A DNA stretch of 64,000 nt from Micromonospora mirobrigensis (GCF_900091555.1 NZ_FMCX01000003.1:558001-622000), one strand, 5' to 3'. Positions 38,949-49,045 are shown, counted from the stretch's first letter. Translations and numbers: made by a program. The notes: generated from the sequence alone by a model not told the origin.

Positions 38949-40148
38949 ATGAACCCTACGCTGTCCCCCATGGTGTATCGGCACGAGTCCGACGAGGACG
39001 GCTACGAGTACCCACTCCCCGACGGTGAACCGGCCGGGCCAGTGGCGGGTCGCCCACCGACCGCCGGCCCCTCGCCGTCCCGCTTCCCGACGCCCTCGCT
39101 GCCCCGGGCCGACCGACTCGCCCTCCCGCAGTCCGGGCCGACTCCCGCGCCGACCGGCCGGGCCGCCCTGCCGGGACCGGTCTCCTCCCCCCGGCCGCCG
39201 GACCACGTCCACGGGTACGCCGCCGAGCCGGTGGAGGCCCCGCGCGTCCGCGGCTACGCCACCATCGAACCGCTGGACCTGCCCCGGTCCCGCCGGGCGA
39301 CCGACGCCCGCGGCGGCGGGCGGCTGTGGCAGGCGCTGGTCGGCGGCGCCGCGGTGCTGGTGCTGCTCGCGCTCTGCGGCCTCGGCGCCGCGGCGCTGCT
39401 CACCGACCGGACCGCCGACCCGCAGCCCACCCGGACCAACCAACCGGCCGCGCTGCCGTCCCCCGACACCAGCCCCGACAATCGCCAGGACCTCGACTCC
39501 CGGGACACCGACCAGTCGCCACTGACGGTCAAGGAGGTCTTCCCCGGCCGGGCCCTCGTCGTCGCCGACGGCCGGCCGGCCTACCGCGTGCTGAAGGCGC
39601 AGGCCAGCAACGGCTGCGCGGTGGCCGCCACCGGCGAGGTCGCCGACCTGCTGGTCCGGCTCGGCTGCAACCAGGTGGTCCGCGCGACCCTCCGCTCCCC
39701 GGACGGCGACCACCTGCTCACCACCGGGCTGTTCAACCTGACCGACCGGGCCAGCGCCGAGCGGACCCGGGACCGGATCCGGCCGATGCTCGACGAGCGG
39801 CAGGGCCGCTTCCGCGGCCTGCTGGCCGGCGACGGCACCGAGGCGGTCGTCCGGGCCGCCGCCCGGGTCGGCTGGCAGGTACGCGGCCACTACATCGCCT
39901 ACTGCCTGGTCACCCGGGCCGACGGCAAGCCGGTCAAGGCCGGCGACCCGACCGCCCGGGAGATCCTCTACGACATGATCGAGCTGTACCTGAACCAGGG
40001 TGTGCTGGAGCGGCGGGCGGCCGGCGGAACGGCGAGTCGACCCACCGGCGAGCCCTCGGCCATCGATGAGCCCTCGGCGACCTCCGACAGCGACCGCGGC
40101 ACGAAACCCGACGGCGGCTCCTCCACCGGCACCGACGGCGGCACCTGA
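38949..40148 (+). CDS. Single-pass membrane protein of unknown function
   Basis: A 399-residue protein. Residues 1-125 are a Pro-rich cytoplasmic stretch (VYRHESDEDGYEYPLPDGEP near the start), a membrane helix follows at about 127-150 (ALVGGAAVLVLLALCGLGAAALL), then a short linker and an extracytoplasmic domain of about 180 residues with the segments TVKEVFPGRALV, LLVRLGCNQVVRATLRSPDG and HYIAYCLVTRADGKPV. The tail is Ser/Thr/Asp-rich. The domain contains three cysteines. ATG 38949 is preceded by AAAGGGAC; ATG 38970 is an alternative. AT-rich TTTACGGATATTAACC just upstream may be the promoter. Not recognised. Confidence 0.72.
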   Translation: MNPTLSPMVYRHESDEDGYEYPLPDGEPAGPVAGRPPTAGPSPSRFPTPSLPRADRLALPQSGPTPAPTGRAALPGPVSSPRPPDHVHGYAAEPVEAPRVRGYATIEPLDLPRSRRATDARGGGRLWQALVGGAAVLVLLALCGLGAAALLTDRTADPQPTRTNQPAALPSPDTSPDNRQDLDSRDTDQSPLTVKEVFPGRALVVADGRPAYRVLKAQASNGCAVAATGEVADLLVRLGCNQVVRATLRSPDGDHLLTTGLFNLTDRASAERTRDRIRPMLDERQGRFRGLLAGDGTEAVVRAAARVGWQVRGHYIAYCLVTRADGKPVKAGDPTAREILYDMIELYLNQGVLERRAAGGTASRPTGEPSAIDEPSATSDSDRGTKPDGGSSTGTDGGT

Positions 40149-40248
40149 CCGGCGACGGGACGCCCGGACGACCGCGCGGCTCCCCCCGGATGACCGGGCC
40201 GGTGCCTACCGGCTGGACGTCCACCCGGCGTGGCACCCGGGCCGGGAA

Positions 40249-41082
40249 TCAGCCCTCGGCGACCGGCACCCGCAGTCGGCGGGTGACCTCCGCGCGGCCG
40301 GCGTACCCGGCCGGGTCGGTGGGATAGCCCACCTCGACCAGGGCCAAGCCGTGCGCCGGCGCGACCGTCACCTCGCTGGACCGCTCCCGACGGCTGAGCA
40401 GGCTCCCCGGCCACTGGACCGGCCGTCGACCGTCCCCGGCCACCAGCATCGCCCCGACCAGGCTGCGCACCATGTTCTGGCAGAACGCGTCGGCCTGCAC
40501 GGTGGCGACCAGGATCCCGTCCGGGTCCCGCCGCCAGTCCAACCGGGTCACCTCGCGCACCGTGGTGGCGTTCTCCTTGCGCCGGCAGTACGCGGCGAAG
40601 TCGTGTTCCCCCACCAGGCCGGCCGCCGCGGCGTTCAACGCGGCCAGGTCCAGCGGCTTCGGCCAGGCCAGGGTGTCCCGGCGGCGCAGTGGCTCGGCGC
40701 CCCACGGCGCGTCGGTCACCCGGTACTCGTAGCGGCGGAAGGTCGCCGAGAAGCGGGCGTCGAAGTCGGTCGCCACCTCGGTCATGGCGCGTACCCGGAC
40801 GTCGCCGGGGAGCAGCCGGGCCAGCCGGCGCAGCAGCAGCCCGTCGTGCTCCCGCCAGACGGCGGCGGGCAGGTCGAGGTGGCAGACCTGACCGGTGGCG
40901 TGCACCCCCGCGTCGGTCCGGCCGGCCACGGTCAGCCCGCTCGCCGTACCGGCGCCGAGCACCAGGTCCAGCGCCTCGACGAGCACCCCGGCCACGGTGC
41001 GCCGGTTCGGCTGGACGGCCCAGCCGGAGAAGTCGGTGCCGTCGTAGGAGACGTCCAGCCGCAGCCGGATCCGCTCGTCCAC
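40249..41082 (-). CDS. truA: tRNA pseudouridine(38-40) synthase
   Basis: A 277-residue enzyme isomerising uridines 38-40 in tRNA anticodon arms. The catalytic aspartate is D57 in GRTDAGVHA; RYEYRV and QNMVRSLVGAMLVAGDG are family motifs. I chose GTG 41082, which has AGGGGGT seven bases upstream and opens with VDERIRLRLDVSYDG; GTG 41115 further upstream is part of the rplQ terminator. It follows rplQ, its usual neighbour, after a terminator, so it may depend on readthrough or its own promoter. Confidence 0.93.
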   Translation of the reverse strand: MDERIRLRLDVSYDGTDFSGWAVQPNRRTVAGVLVEALDLVLGAGTASGLTVAGRTDAGVHATGQVCHLDLPAAVWREHDGLLLRRLARLLPGDVRVRAMTEVATDFDARFSATFRRYEYRVTDAPWGAEPLRRRDTLAWPKPLDLAALNAAAAGLVGEHDFAAYCRRKENATTVREVTRLDWRRDPDGILVATVQADAFCQNMVRSLVGAMLVAGDGRRPVQWPGSLLSRRERSSEVTVAPAHGLALVEVGYPTDPAGYAGRAEVTRRLRVPVAEG

Positions 41083-41100
41083 CTCGTACCCCCTGTCATG

Positions 41101-41140
41101 CGTCGGGCCCGGCACCCCGTGGGGGATGCCGGGCCCGACG
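41101..41140 (-). terminator. Terminator after rplQ
   Basis: CGTCGGGCCCGGCA (41101-41114) pairs perfectly with TGCCGGGCCCGACG (41127-41140), and CCCC/GGGG inside extends the stem. It lies 16 bases past the rplQ stop and marks the end of the infA-rplQ operon. Confidence 0.8.
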
Positions 41141-41156
41141 ATGCTGCTGCCTGCGC

Positions 41157-41732
41157 TCAGGCCTTGTTCTCGTTCTCGGTGGCCTCGTCGCTGTCCTCGC
41201 GGGCGGCGGCGGTGTCACCGGAGGCGGAGACCGGAGCCTCGGAGTCCTGGTCGGTCTCGGCGTCGGCCGAGGTCGACTTCGGGGTCTCCTCGGCCGGGGC
41301 CAGGGCCTCGACCTTGTCCTGCTGCGCGGCCTTGCGGGCGGCGGTCTTCTTGTTCGCCTTGGGCTCGGCGACCTGAAGCTCCTCCACCAGCTCGATGACC
41401 GCCATCGGAGCGGCGTCACCCTTGCGCGGACCGGTCTTCACGATCCGGGTGTAGCCACCGTTGCGGTTGGCGTACCGGGGCGCGATCTGGTCGAACAGGG
41501 CGTAGACCACGTCCTTGTCCTTGACGACGCCCGCCACCCGCCGACGGGACGCGAGGTCGCCGCGCTTGGCCTTGGTGATGAGCTGCTCGGCCAGCGGACG
41601 CAGCCGCCGGGCCTTCGTCTCGGTGGTCTGGATCTTGCCGTGCTGGAACAGCGCAGTGGCCAGGTTGGCCAGCATGAGCCGCTCGTGCGCGGGGCTGCCG
41701 CCGAGGCGGGGGCCCTTGGTGGGCGTGGGCAT
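41157..41732 (-). CDS. rplQ: 50S ribosomal protein L17
   Basis: A 191-residue L17 (bL17) lining the exit tunnel region. The conserved core ([23 protein letters not shown], in part [13 protein letters not shown], and [18 protein letters not shown]) ends near residue 120. The remaining ~70 residues are an acidic Ala/Glu/Asp/Ser tail, longer than in E. coli but common in actinobacteria. Last gene of the operon, 34 bases after rpoA. Confidence 0.95.
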   Translation of the reverse strand: MPTPTKGPRLGGSPAHERLMLANLATALFQHGKIQTTETKARRLRPLAEQLITKAKRGDLASRRRVAGVVKDKDVVYALFDQIAPRYANRNGGYTRIVKTGPRKGDAAPMAVIELVEELQVAEPKANKKTAARKAAQQDKVEALAPAEETPKSTSADAETDQDSEAPVSASGDTAAAREDSDEATENENKA

Positions 41733-41766
41733 TGTTGGTGCTCCTCAGATGTGGCGGCAGCCGGGG

Positions 41767-42789
41767 TTAGAGCTGCTCGGTCTCGCGGTAGTCGTCGGTG
41801 TCGTAGTCGGCCTCACCGAAGGCGTCCACGACGTGCGCCGGGTCGAAGTTCGGAGCCGAGTCCTTCAGACCCAGACCCATCCCGGCGAGCTTCATCTTGA
41901 CCTCGTCGATCGACTTCTGCCCGAAGTTCCGGATGTCGAGGAGGTCGGCCTCGGTACGCCCGATGAGCTCACCAACGGAGTTGATGCCCTCGCGCTTGAG
42001 GCAGTTGTAGGAGCGGACGGTGAGGTCCAGCTCCTCGATCGGCAGGGCCAGGTCCGCCGCGAGCTGGGCGTCCTGCGGGGACGGCCCGATGTCGATACCC
42101 TCGGCGGTCTCGTCCAGCTCCCGGGCCAGCCCGAAGAGCTCCACCAGCGTCGAACCGGCGGAGGCCAGCGCGGTACGCGGGCCCATCGACGGCTTGGTCT
42201 CGACGTCGATGATCAGCCGGTCGAAGTCGGTACGCTGCTCGACACGGGTCGCCTCGACCCGGTAGGTCACCTTCAGCACCGGCGAGTAGATCGAGTCCAC
42301 CGGGATCCGGCCGATCTCGGCGCCCGACTGCTTGTTCTGCGCCGCCGTGACGTAGCCACGACCCCGCTCGACGGTCAGCTCCATGTCGAGCCGGCCCTTG
42401 CCGTTGAGGGTGGCGAGCTTCAGGTCCGGGTTGTGCACCGAGACACCGGCCGGGGGCTGGATGTCACCGGCGGTCACGTCGCCCGGGCCCTGCTTGCGCA
42501 GGTACATGCTGACCGGCTCGTCGTGCTCGGAGCTGACGCACAGCTCCTTGATGTTCATGACGAGCTCGACCACGTCCTCCTTGACCCCGGGGATCGTGGT
42601 GAACTCGTGCAGCACACCGTCGATCTTGATCGAGGTGACCGCCGCGCCCGGGATGGACGACAGCAGCGTGCGCCGCAGCGAGTTGCCGAGGGTGTAGCCG
42701 AAGCCCGGCTCCAGCGGCTCGATGGTGAACCGGGAGCGGGTCTCGTTGATCGACTCTTCGGAGAGAGACGGTCGCTGGCTGATGAGCAT
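41767..42789 (-). CDS. rpoA: RNA polymerase alpha subunit
   Basis: A 340-residue alpha subunit: the N-terminal dimerisation domain ([28 protein letters not shown], in part [15 protein letters not shown]) and the C-terminal domain ([26 protein letters not shown]) that contacts UP elements and activators. ATG at 42789 follows a purine-rich AAGAGAAGAGAAAAG leader. It sits between rpsD and rplQ as in most bacteria. Confidence 0.97.
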   Translation of the reverse strand: MLISQRPSLSEESINETRSRFTIEPLEPGFGYTLGNSLRRTLLSSIPGAAVTSIKIDGVLHEFTTIPGVKEDVVELVMNIKELCVSSEHDEPVSMYLRKQGPGDVTAGDIQPPAGVSVHNPDLKLATLNGKGRLDMELTVERGRGYVTAAQNKQSGAEIGRIPVDSIYSPVLKVTYRVEATRVEQRTDFDRLIIDVETKPSMGPRTALASAGSTLVELFGLARELDETAEGIDIGPSPQDAQLAADLALPIEELDLTVRSYNCLKREGINSVGELIGRTEADLLDIRNFGQKSIDEVKMKLAGMGLGLKDSAPNFDPAHVVDAFGEADYDTDDYRETEQL

Positions 42790-42846
42790 CTTTTCTCTTC
42801 TCTTCCGGGGCGCCCGCTATTTGACGCCCACGACACAAACTGTTCC

Positions 42847-42876
42847 GGTGGCCCGCCCCGGTGAGGACGGGCCACC
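42847..42876 (-). other. Intercistronic hairpin between rpsD and rpoA
   Basis: GGTGGCCCG (42847-42855) pairs with CGGGCCACC (42868-42876) in the 98-base rpsD-rpoA gap. It may tune readthrough or RNA processing. Confidence 0.5.
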
Positions 42877-42887
42877 GCAACGAGCCC

Positions 42888-43514
42888 TTACTTGGAGTAG
42901 AGCTCGACGATCAGCTGCTCCTGGACCTGGGTGTCGATCACCTGGCGGGCCGGGAGCGAGTGCACGAGAACCTTCATCTGGCTGGGGATCGCCTCGAGCC
43001 ACGCCGGGACGGTCTTCGAGCCGGCCTGGGCCTGCGCCACGATGAACGGGGTGAGCTCCTTGCTCTTGCCCCGGACCTCGATGATGTCGTGCTCCTTCAC
43101 CCGGAACGACGGGATGTCGACCTTCTTGCCGTTCACGGTGAAGTGGCCGTGCTTGACCAGCTGGCGGGCCATGTCCCGGGACTGGGCGTAGCCGGCCCGG
43201 TAGACCACGTTGTCCAGCCGCGACTCGAGGATCTGGAGCAGAACCTCACCGGTCTTGGCCTTCTTGCCCACGGCCTCTTCGTAGTAGCCGCGGAACTGCT
43301 TCTCCAGCACGCCGTAGACACGACGGGCCTTCTGCTTCTCACGGAGCTGGAGCAGGTACTCCGTCTCCTTCGTGCGGCCGCGGCCGTGCTGCCCGGGCGG
43401 GAACGGCCGGGACTCGAACGGGCACTTCGGACCATCGCACTTGCTGCCCTTGAGGAACAGCTTCATCTTCTCCCGCCGGCAACGGCGGCAGTCAGCACCG
43501 GTGTAACGAGCCAT
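42888..43514 (-). CDS. rpsD: 30S ribosomal protein S4
   Basis: A 208-residue S4 (uS4), a primary 16S-binding and often autoregulating protein. The N-terminus has a four-cysteine zinc motif (DCRRCRREKMKLFLKGSKC then C in KCPFESR), i.e. the zinc-containing C+ form. The S4 RNA-binding domain follows (LESRLDNVVYRAGYAQSRDMARQLVKHGHF). It lies 13 bases after rpsK. Confidence 0.96.
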   Translation of the reverse strand: MARYTGADCRRCRREKMKLFLKGSKCDGPKCPFESRPFPPGQHGRGRTKETEYLLQLREKQKARRVYGVLEKQFRGYYEEAVGKKAKTGEVLLQILESRLDNVVYRAGYAQSRDMARQLVKHGHFTVNGKKVDIPSFRVKEHDIIEVRGKSKELTPFIVAQAQAGSKTVPAWLEAIPSQMKVLVHSLPARQVIDTQVQEQLIVELYSK

Positions 43515-43527
43515 CTCTCTCTACCTC

Positions 43528-43935
43528 TCAGACCCGACGACGCTTGGGCGGACGGCATCCGTTGTGCGGCTGCGGCGTGACGTCGGAGATCTGCCCGACC
43601 TCGAGGCCGGCGGCCTGCAGCGAACGGATGGCGGTCTCCCGGCCGGAGCCGGGGCCCTTGACGAACACGTCGACCTTGCGCATGCCGTGCTCCATGGCCC
43701 GACGCGCGGCGGCCTCGGCGGCCAGCTGCGCGGCGAACGGAGTCGACTTGCGGGAGCCCTTGAAGCCCACCTGGCCGGAGGAGGCCCAGGAGATGACGGC
43801 ACCGGTCGGGTCGGTGATCGACACGATGGTGTTGTTGAAGGTGCTCTTGATGTGCGCCTGCCCGTGGGCGACGTTCTTGCGTTCCTTGCGCCGGACCTTC
43901 TTGACAGCGGCTCCGGCACGAGCCTTCGGTGGCAT
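43528..43935 (-). CDS. rpsK: 30S ribosomal protein S11
   Basis: A 135-residue S11 (uS11) of the 30S platform. Conserved parts are [43 protein letters not shown] and [22 protein letters not shown]. The C-terminus [13 protein letters not shown] is complete. It follows rpsM after 18 bases. Confidence 0.96.
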   Translation of the reverse strand: MPPKARAGAAVKKVRRKERKNVAHGQAHIKSTFNNTIVSITDPTGAVISWASSGQVGFKGSRKSTPFAAQLAAEAAARRAMEHGMRKVDVFVKGPGSGRETAIRSLQAAGLEVGQISDVTPQPHNGCRPPKRRRV

Positions 43936-43953
43936 AAGTCTGTGCGCTCCTAG

Positions 43954-44334
43954 TTACTTCTTGCCGGGCTTCTTCTTGCCGGCGACGGTCCGCTTCGGGC
44001 CCTTGCGGGTCCGCGCGTTGGTCTTGGTCCGCTGGCCACGCACGGGCAGGCCACGGCGGTGGCGGATGCCGGCGTAGCAGCCGATCTCGACCTTGCGGCG
44101 GATGTCAGCGGCGACCTCGCGGCGCAGGTCGCCTTCAACCTTGAAATTGCCCTCGATGTGGTTTCGGAGCTCGACCAGCTCCTCGTCCGTGAGGTCCCGG
44201 ACTCGCTTGTCCGGCGAGATGCCGGTCGCGGCGAGCGTCTCCAGGGCGCGGGTGCGGCCCACGCCGAAGATGTAGGTGAGCGCGATCTCCATCCGCTTCT
44301 CGCGGGGGAGGTCGACGCCGACTAGACGTGCCAT
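43954..44334 (-). CDS. rpsM: 30S ribosomal protein S13
   Basis: A 126-residue S13 (uS13) of the 30S head, contacting P-site tRNA and the 50[26 protein letters not shown] and the [23 protein letters not shown] signature are intact, with a Lys/Arg-rich tail. A 261-base gap separates it from rpmJ, unusually long inside this operon. Confidence 0.96.
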   Translation of the reverse strand: MARLVGVDLPREKRMEIALTYIFGVGRTRALETLAATGISPDKRVRDLTDEELVELRNHIEGNFKVEGDLRREVAADIRRKVEIGCYAGIRHRRGLPVRGQRTKTNARTRKGPKRTVAGKKKPGKK

Positions 44335-44595
44335 GTGCGGGCGTACTCCTCGTGATGTGTGGCGGAGGTGTGGACCCGTCCCATCCCGCTACCGACCGTC
44401 CCGTCCTTCCGACGCATGTGGCGCCGGCGACCGGGAGTGGTCGTTGCCCGAGCGGGCCCCGGCCTCCGACCGGGGGTCAACCACGAGGGAGTACGCACTG
44501 CGTACCGCTCGCGGCTGGGACGAGCTTGGTGATGTGTGCTGGACCTGCGGCCCGGACCGGTCCGACCGGCCGTTGTCACGACCGGTGCGAATGGT
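44335..44595 (-). other. Long rpmJ-rpsM spacer with palindromes
   Basis: No gene is seen in these 261 bases. It holds a perfect odd-centred palindrome GTACGCA-C-TGCGTAC (44491-44505) and a CCCCGG/CCGGGG hairpin next to a TTGACC word near 44473-44480. An internal promoter or processing site for rpsM onward is possible but unproven. Confidence 0.4.
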
Positions 44596-44709
44596 TCAGC
44601 CCTGGCGCTGCTTGTGGCGCGGGTCGGTGCAGATGACCATGACCCGGCCGTGCCGGCGAATGACCCGGCACTTGTTGCAGATCCTCTTGACGCTCGGCTT
44701 GACCTTCAC
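44596..44709 (-). CDS. rpmJ: 50S ribosomal protein L36
   Basis: A 37-residue L36 (bL36) with GTG start at 44709. The sequence opens [19 protein letters not shown] and ends RHKQRQG. The zinc ligands C-x2-C-x12-C-x4-H are all present, so this is the zinc-containing C+ paralogue. An AAGG element precedes the start. It lies 93 bases after infA, the usual neighbour. Too short to stand out as an open frame, but unmistakable. Confidence 0.95.
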   Translation of the reverse strand: MKVKPSVKRICNKCRVIRRHGRVMVICTDPRHKQRQG

Positions 44710-44802
44710 GGTTGCCTTACTTCCCATCTGGCCCGGAGGCACGATCACGCGCGACGCCGGACGTCGAAGACGGACACGGGGACGTCCCGGCCGCCGTCAG
44801 GA

Positions 44803-45024
44803 TTACTTGTAGCGGTAGACGATGCGCCCGCGGGTCAGGTCGTACGGCGAGAGTTCGACGACGACACGGTCCTCCGGCAGGATGCGGATGTAGTGCTGCC
44901 GCATCTTGCCGCTGATGTGAGCCAGCACCTTGTGACCGTTCGCGAGCTCCACCCGGAACATGGCGTTCGGCAGGGGCTCGATGACCCGACCCTCGATCTC
45001 GATGGCTCCGTCTTTTTTCGGCAT
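44803..45024 (-). CDS. infA: Translation initiation factor IF-1
   Basis: A 73-residue OB-fold factor that occupies the ribosomal A site during initiation. [35 protein letters not shown] and [15 protein letters not shown] are standard. ATG 45024 is preceded by AGGACATG-like sequence. First gene of the infA-rpmJ-rpsM-rpsK-rpsD-rpoA-rplQ operon. Confidence 0.96.
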   Translation of the reverse strand: MPKKDGAIEIEGRVIEPLPNAMFRVELANGHKVLAHISGKMRQHYIRILPEDRVVVELSPYDLTRGRIVYRYK

Positions 45025-45180
45025 GTCCTCCGCTGTCCTGACGTCGGTTGCTCCGGACGGCTCACAACGCCTTACACGGACCGCCCGACCAAGATCGGAC
45101 AGTCCGCGCCAGCCGCGGCTCCAGCTCCCACCGAAGCGCAGGGTGGGCATGCCGGAGTGGACGCTGTGCGCCGATCTGAA

Positions 45181-45210
45181 AGTGTACGCCCGCCCGCGGG
45201 CCGTCGCCAA
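45181..45210 (-). promoter_or_regulatory. infA operon promoter candidate
   Basis: On the minus strand TTGGCG (45205-45210), an 18-base spacer and TACACT (45181-45186) resemble a SigA/HrdB promoter. It would give a ~150-nt leader before infA. No gene is seen in 45025-45269. Confidence 0.55.
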
Positions 45211-45269
45211 ACCGGCCACCCGGCCTGTCACCCGCCGGAGCGAACCTGCCCTCGTCGGGGCCGTCGCGG

Positions 45270-45830
45270 TCAGTGCCCGCGGCCCCGCCGGGCCTGCCGC
45301 CGCCGGCGCCGTTCCACGCGGCGCGCCGCCGCCCGGGCCGGTTCCCCGGTGGCCAGCCCGCCCGCGGTCCGGAACAACAGCACCGCGCCCCACGGCCCGA
45401 GCACCCAGGCCGGCCAGTAGCCGTCGATGTCCCGGTCACCGAGCGAGGAGAGCAGCCAGATCGCGGTCAGGATGGCGGCGACCCGCAGCCAGGACGACCA
45501 CTCGTCGAGCAGCCAGTGACCCGTGCCGGTGGCGACCTCCCGCGTGCCGGACGTGACCTGGGCCACCGGAGGCTCCGGCTCCGCCCCGACGACCGTACCC
45601 GGCCGGTGGGCGCCGGGCTGGACCGGAACCGGACCGCCGACCGCGCCGGCGCCGGGGAGGTCCGCCAGCACGCCGTCGAGCTCGCCGTAGGTCTTCGCCG
45701 CGTACGCCCTCTGGAGGCGCTCGTCGTACTCGTGCAGGTCGAGCCGGCCCTCCTCCAGTGCCACCCGGAGCCGATCCGCCGTCTCCTGCCGGTCAGCGTC
45801 GGCCGCCCGCATCCCGTCCCGCGCGTCCAT
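45270..45830 (-). CDS. DUF1707 domain membrane protein
   Basis: A 186-residue protein. Residues 5-60 form a DUF1707 (SHOCT-like) domain: [24 protein letters not shown] in part [14 protein letters not shown] and [30 protein letters not shown] Pro/Gly-rich linker and two short membrane helices follow ([31 protein letters not shown]), and the C-terminus is very Arg-rich. Start ATG 45830 lies before the domain; ATG 45842 is an alternative. Such proteins are abundant in actinobacteria, function unknown. It sits between map and infA. Confidence 0.8.
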   Translation of the reverse strand: MDARDGMRAADADRQETADRLRVALEEGRLDLHEYDERLQRAYAAKTYGELDGVLADLPGAGAVGGPVPVQPGAHRPGTVVGAEPEPPVAQVTSGTREVATGTGHWLLDEWSSWLRVAAILTAIWLLSSLGDRDIDGYWPAWVLGPWGAVLLFRTAGGLATGEPARAAARRVERRRRRQARRGRGH

Positions 45831-46028
45831 GCCGCCCAGCATGCCACCGGAGCGCCACTCGTGGCCCCCCGCGACGGCGGGGGCACCACCGGCCGTCCTC
45901 GAGCAGCCGGGGGTGACCGTCGCGCCGAGGGGGCTCACCACGGCTTGATCGGCTCGGGATGCGGCAGGTGAGGCCCAGCCGCCCCTGCTGTCCCCGGAGT
46001 CGGGTCCTGGAGGCGATGGGGGGACGGG

Positions 46029-46880
46029 TCAGATCGCGGGGGAACCGACGGGCTGGCGTGCGGTGACCAGATCACCCAGCCGGCCCCGGCCGCCGTCGAA
46101 CGCGGTCAGCACCCACACGCCGTCGTCCAGCAGCGCCATCGAGTGCTCCACGTGCGCGGCCATCGACCGGTCGCGGGTGATCACCGTCCAGCCGTCGGAG
46201 AGCTCCACGGTGCGCGGCGAGCCCATCGTGATCATCGGCTCGATCGCCAGCGCCAGACCGGGCACCAGCCGGGGCCCGCGACCCGGGCGACCGTGGTTGA
46301 GCACGTGCGGGTCCTGGTGCATCTCGGTGCCGATGCCGTGCCCGCCGTAGCCGTCGACGATGCCGTACCGGCCGCCGCGCCGGACGGCCTTCTCCACCGC
46401 GTGCGAGATGTCCGTCAACCGGCCCCGGCCGTTGGTGGCGCCCCGCGCGGCGGCGGCGATACCGGCCCACATCGCGTCCTCGGCCACCGCGGTCATCTTC
46501 AGCAGCGCCGGGTCGACCTCACCCACCCCGACGGTGATGGCCGCGTCGCCGTGCCAGCCGTCGAGGATCGCCCCACAGTCGATCGAGATCAGGTCGCCGT
46601 CGCGAAGCACCTGGTCGGCCGCCGGGATGGCGTGCACCACCTGCTCGTTGACCGACGAGCAGATCGACGCCGGGAAGCCGTGGTAGCCCTTGAAGGAGGG
46701 AACGGCCCCGGCCTCACGGATCGTCGACTCGGCGATCGCGTCCAGGTCGGCGGTGCTGACGCCCGGGGCGACCGCCTCCCGCATCCGGCGCAGCGCCTCG
46801 GCCACCACCAGGCCGGCGGCGCGCATCTTCTCGATCTGGTCCGGGGTCTTCAGCTGGATGTCCAGCTGGTGACGACGCAT
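46029..46880 (-). CDS. map: Methionine aminopeptidase, type I
   Basis: A 283-residue metalloprotease removing N-terminal methionine from nascent proteins. Metal ligands lie in ISIDCGAILDGWHGDAAITVG (two Asp), GHGIGTEMHQDPHV (His), AIEPMIT (Glu) and HVEHSM (Glu). ATG 46880 opens RRHQLDIQLKTPDQI and has AAAGG ten bases upstream. It follows adk after 90 bases, the conserved secY-adk-map order. Confidence 0.95.
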   Translation of the reverse strand: MRRHQLDIQLKTPDQIEKMRAAGLVVAEALRRMREAVAPGVSTADLDAIAESTIREAGAVPSFKGYHGFPASICSSVNEQVVHAIPAADQVLRDGDLISIDCGAILDGWHGDAAITVGVGEVDPALLKMTAVAEDAMWAGIAAAARGATNGRGRLTDISHAVEKAVRRGGRYGIVDGYGGHGIGTEMHQDPHVLNHGRPGRGPRLVPGLALAIEPMITMGSPRTVELSDGWTVITRDRSMAAHVEHSMALLDDGVWVLTAFDGGRGRLGDLVTARQPVGSPAI

Positions 46881-46970
46881 GGAGGCGATACCTTTCGTTG
46901 CGCGGAACAGCGGGGCACGTCTCGCGTACCCCGCTGTTCGCACTCTATCCGCCGGCGGACCGGCGGTACG

Positions 46971-47624
46971 TCAGCCGCCGTACGAGCGGAGGGCGTCGAT
47001 GGCGCGGACGGTGACGTCCTCCACCGGGCCGGTGGCGTCGATGCCCACCAGCTTGCCCTGGGCGCCGTAGTAGTCCACCAGCGGCGCGGTCTTCTCCGCG
47101 TACTCGCGGAGCCGGGCGGCGATGGTCTCCGGCTTGTCGTCGTCGCGCTGGAACAGCTCGGCGCCGCAGCGGTCGCAGACCCCGTCCCGGGTGGTGGCGT
47201 CGAACTCGACGTGCCAGATCTTGCCGCAGCCGCGGCAGGTACGCCGACCGGCGAGCCGCCGGATCACCTCGTCGTCGTCGACGACCAGTTCCAGCACCAG
47301 GTCCATCGCGGTGCCCAGGTCGGCGAGGAGCTTGTCCAGCGCGGCGGCCTGCGGCGTGGTCCGCGGGAAACCGTCGAGCAGGAAGCCCTCGGCCGCGTCG
47401 GGCTCGGCGAGCCGTTCCCGGACCATGTTGATGGTCACCTCGTCCGGGACCAGCTTGCCGGCGTCCATGTACCGCTTGGCCTCGACGCCCAGCGGCGTGC
47501 CCTGCGAGACGTTCGCCCGGAAGATGTCACCGGTCGAGATCTTCGGCACCGAGAGGTGAGCGGCGATGAACTCCGCCTGTGTGCCCTTGCCCGCGCCCGG
47601 CGGGCCAACCAGAACGAGTCGCAT
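46971..47624 (-). CDS. adk: Adenylate kinase with zinc-type LID
   Basis: A 217-residue enzyme interconverting AMP+ATP and 2 ADP. The P-loop is GPPGAGKGT at residues 7-15, followed by [10 protein letters not shown] and [11 protein letters not shown]. The long LID domain has four cysteines (CRGCG ... CDRCG), a structural zinc site, unlike the short LID-less enzymes of mycobacteria. The ATG directly follows the secY stop (TAGATG). Confidence 0.96.
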   Translation of the reverse strand: MRLVLVGPPGAGKGTQAEFIAAHLSVPKISTGDIFRANVSQGTPLGVEAKRYMDAGKLVPDEVTINMVRERLAEPDAAEGFLLDGFPRTTPQAAALDKLLADLGTAMDLVLELVVDDDEVIRRLAGRRTCRGCGKIWHVEFDATTRDGVCDRCGAELFQRDDDKPETIAARLREYAEKTAPLVDYYGAQGKLVGIDATGPVEDVTVRAIDALRSYGG

Positions 47625-48953
47625 CTACCGCAGGAACCCTTCGTAGTTCCGCTGCATGAGTTGGCTCTCGATCTGCTTCACGGTCTCCAGACCGACGCCG
47701 ACCATGATGAGCACAGCGGTGCCGCCGAACGGGAAGTTCTGGAACTGCTGGTTGTTCAGCCAGATGAAGAAGAAGTTCGGCAGGACCGCGACGATGCCCA
47801 GGTAGAGCGCACCCGGCAGGGTGATCCGGCTGAGGATGAAGTCGAGGTATTCAGCCGTCGGCTTGCCCGGGCGGATGCCCGGCACGAAGCCGCCGTACTT
47901 CTTCATGTTGTCCGCGACCTCGGTCGGGTTGAACGTGATCGACACGTAGAAGTACGTGAAGAAGATGATCAGCAGGAAGTAGATCGCGATGTGCAGCGGG
48001 CTGGCCGGCGCGACGATGTTGTTCTGGATCCAGGCCTGGGTCTTGCCCGGGTTGTTCTGGTCGAAGAACTGCAGCGCCAGCTGCGGCAGGTAGAGCAGCG
48101 ACGAGGCGAAGATGACCGGGATGACACCGGCCTGGTTCACCTTCAGCGGGATGTAGGTCGAGGTGCCGCCGTACATCCGCCGGCCGATCATCCGCTTGGC
48201 GTACTGGACCGGGATCCGGCGCTGCGCCTGCTCGATGAAGGTGACCGCGGTGATGACCAGCAGGACCAGCGCGAGCACCAGGGCGAACTTGCCCCAACCC
48301 TGCTGGGTCTTGATCTTCCAGCCCTCGCTGGGGAGCCGGGCCGCGATCGAGGTGAAGATCAGCACGGACATGCCGTTGCCGACGCCGCGGTCGGTGATCA
48401 GCTCACCGAGCCACATCACCACACCGGTGCCGGCGGTCATCGTCATGACCAGGAGGGTCAGCGTCAGCCAGTCCGGGATGCCGGTGCCCTCGGGGATGAT
48501 CGGGAACTGGTCACACTTGCCCTGGAAGAGCTGCCCGGAGCGGGCCAGCGCCACGAACGCCGAGGACTGGAGGATGCCCAGGCCGAGCGTCAGGTAGCGG
48601 GTGTACTGCGTGATCTTGGCCTGACCGGCCTGACCCTCCTTGCGGAGCTGCTCCAGCCGCGGGATGACCACGGTCAGCAGCTGCAGGATGATCGACGCGG
48701 TGATGTACGGCATGATGCCCAGCGCGAAGACCGACAGCTGGAGCAACGCCCCGCCGGAGAAGAGGTCGAGCAGGCTCAGCACTCCGGTGGTGTCACCCTG
48801 GAGACTGTCGAGGCACTTCTGCACGTTCGCGTACGAGACGCCCGGGCTGGGGAGCGTGGCACCCAGCCGGTAGACCGCGATGATGCCTACTGTGAACAGC
48901 AGCTTCTTGCGCAGGTCAGGCGTACGGAACGCACTGAGAAAGGCGGACAGCAA
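47625..48953 (-). CDS. secY: Preprotein translocase subunit SecY
   Basis: A 442-residue channel subunit of the Sec translocon with ten membrane helices. Recognisable parts are RKKLLFTVGIIAVYRLGATLPSPGV in part LPSPGV, the plug/TM2 region FSGGALLQLSVFALGIMPYITASIILQLL, and PVQYAKRMIGRRMYGG before the cytoplasmic ribosome-binding loop GFVPGIRPGKPTAEYLD. Start ATG 48953 follows AGGAGGAAG. It has a 230-base upstream gap with a terminator and a likely promoter of its own. Confidence 0.96.
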   Translation of the reverse strand: MLSAFLSAFRTPDLRKKLLFTVGIIAVYRLGATLPSPGVSYANVQKCLDSLQGDTTGVLSLLDLFSGGALLQLSVFALGIMPYITASIILQLLTVVIPRLEQLRKEGQAGQAKITQYTRYLTLGLGILQSSAFVALARSGQLFQGKCDQFPIIPEGTGIPDWLTLTLLVMTMTAGTGVVMWLGELITDRGVGNGMSVLIFTSIAARLPSEGWKIKTQQGWGKFALVLALVLLVITAVTFIEQAQRRIPVQYAKRMIGRRMYGGTSTYIPLKVNQAGVIPVIFASSLLYLPQLALQFFDQNNPGKTQAWIQNNIVAPASPLHIAIYFLLIIFFTYFYVSITFNPTEVADNMKKYGGFVPGIRPGKPTAEYLDFILSRITLPGALYLGIVAVLPNFFFIWLNNQQFQNFPFGGTAVLIMVGVGLETVKQIESQLMQRNYEGFLR

Positions 48954-49045
48954 CTTCTTCCTCCTGCGCGAGGCGGGCCGCCGGTGAACCCTGGCGGGGC
49001 GGGGTTGGTGCCGGGCGAGTGCCCGATATCCATAGCTGGGATGGG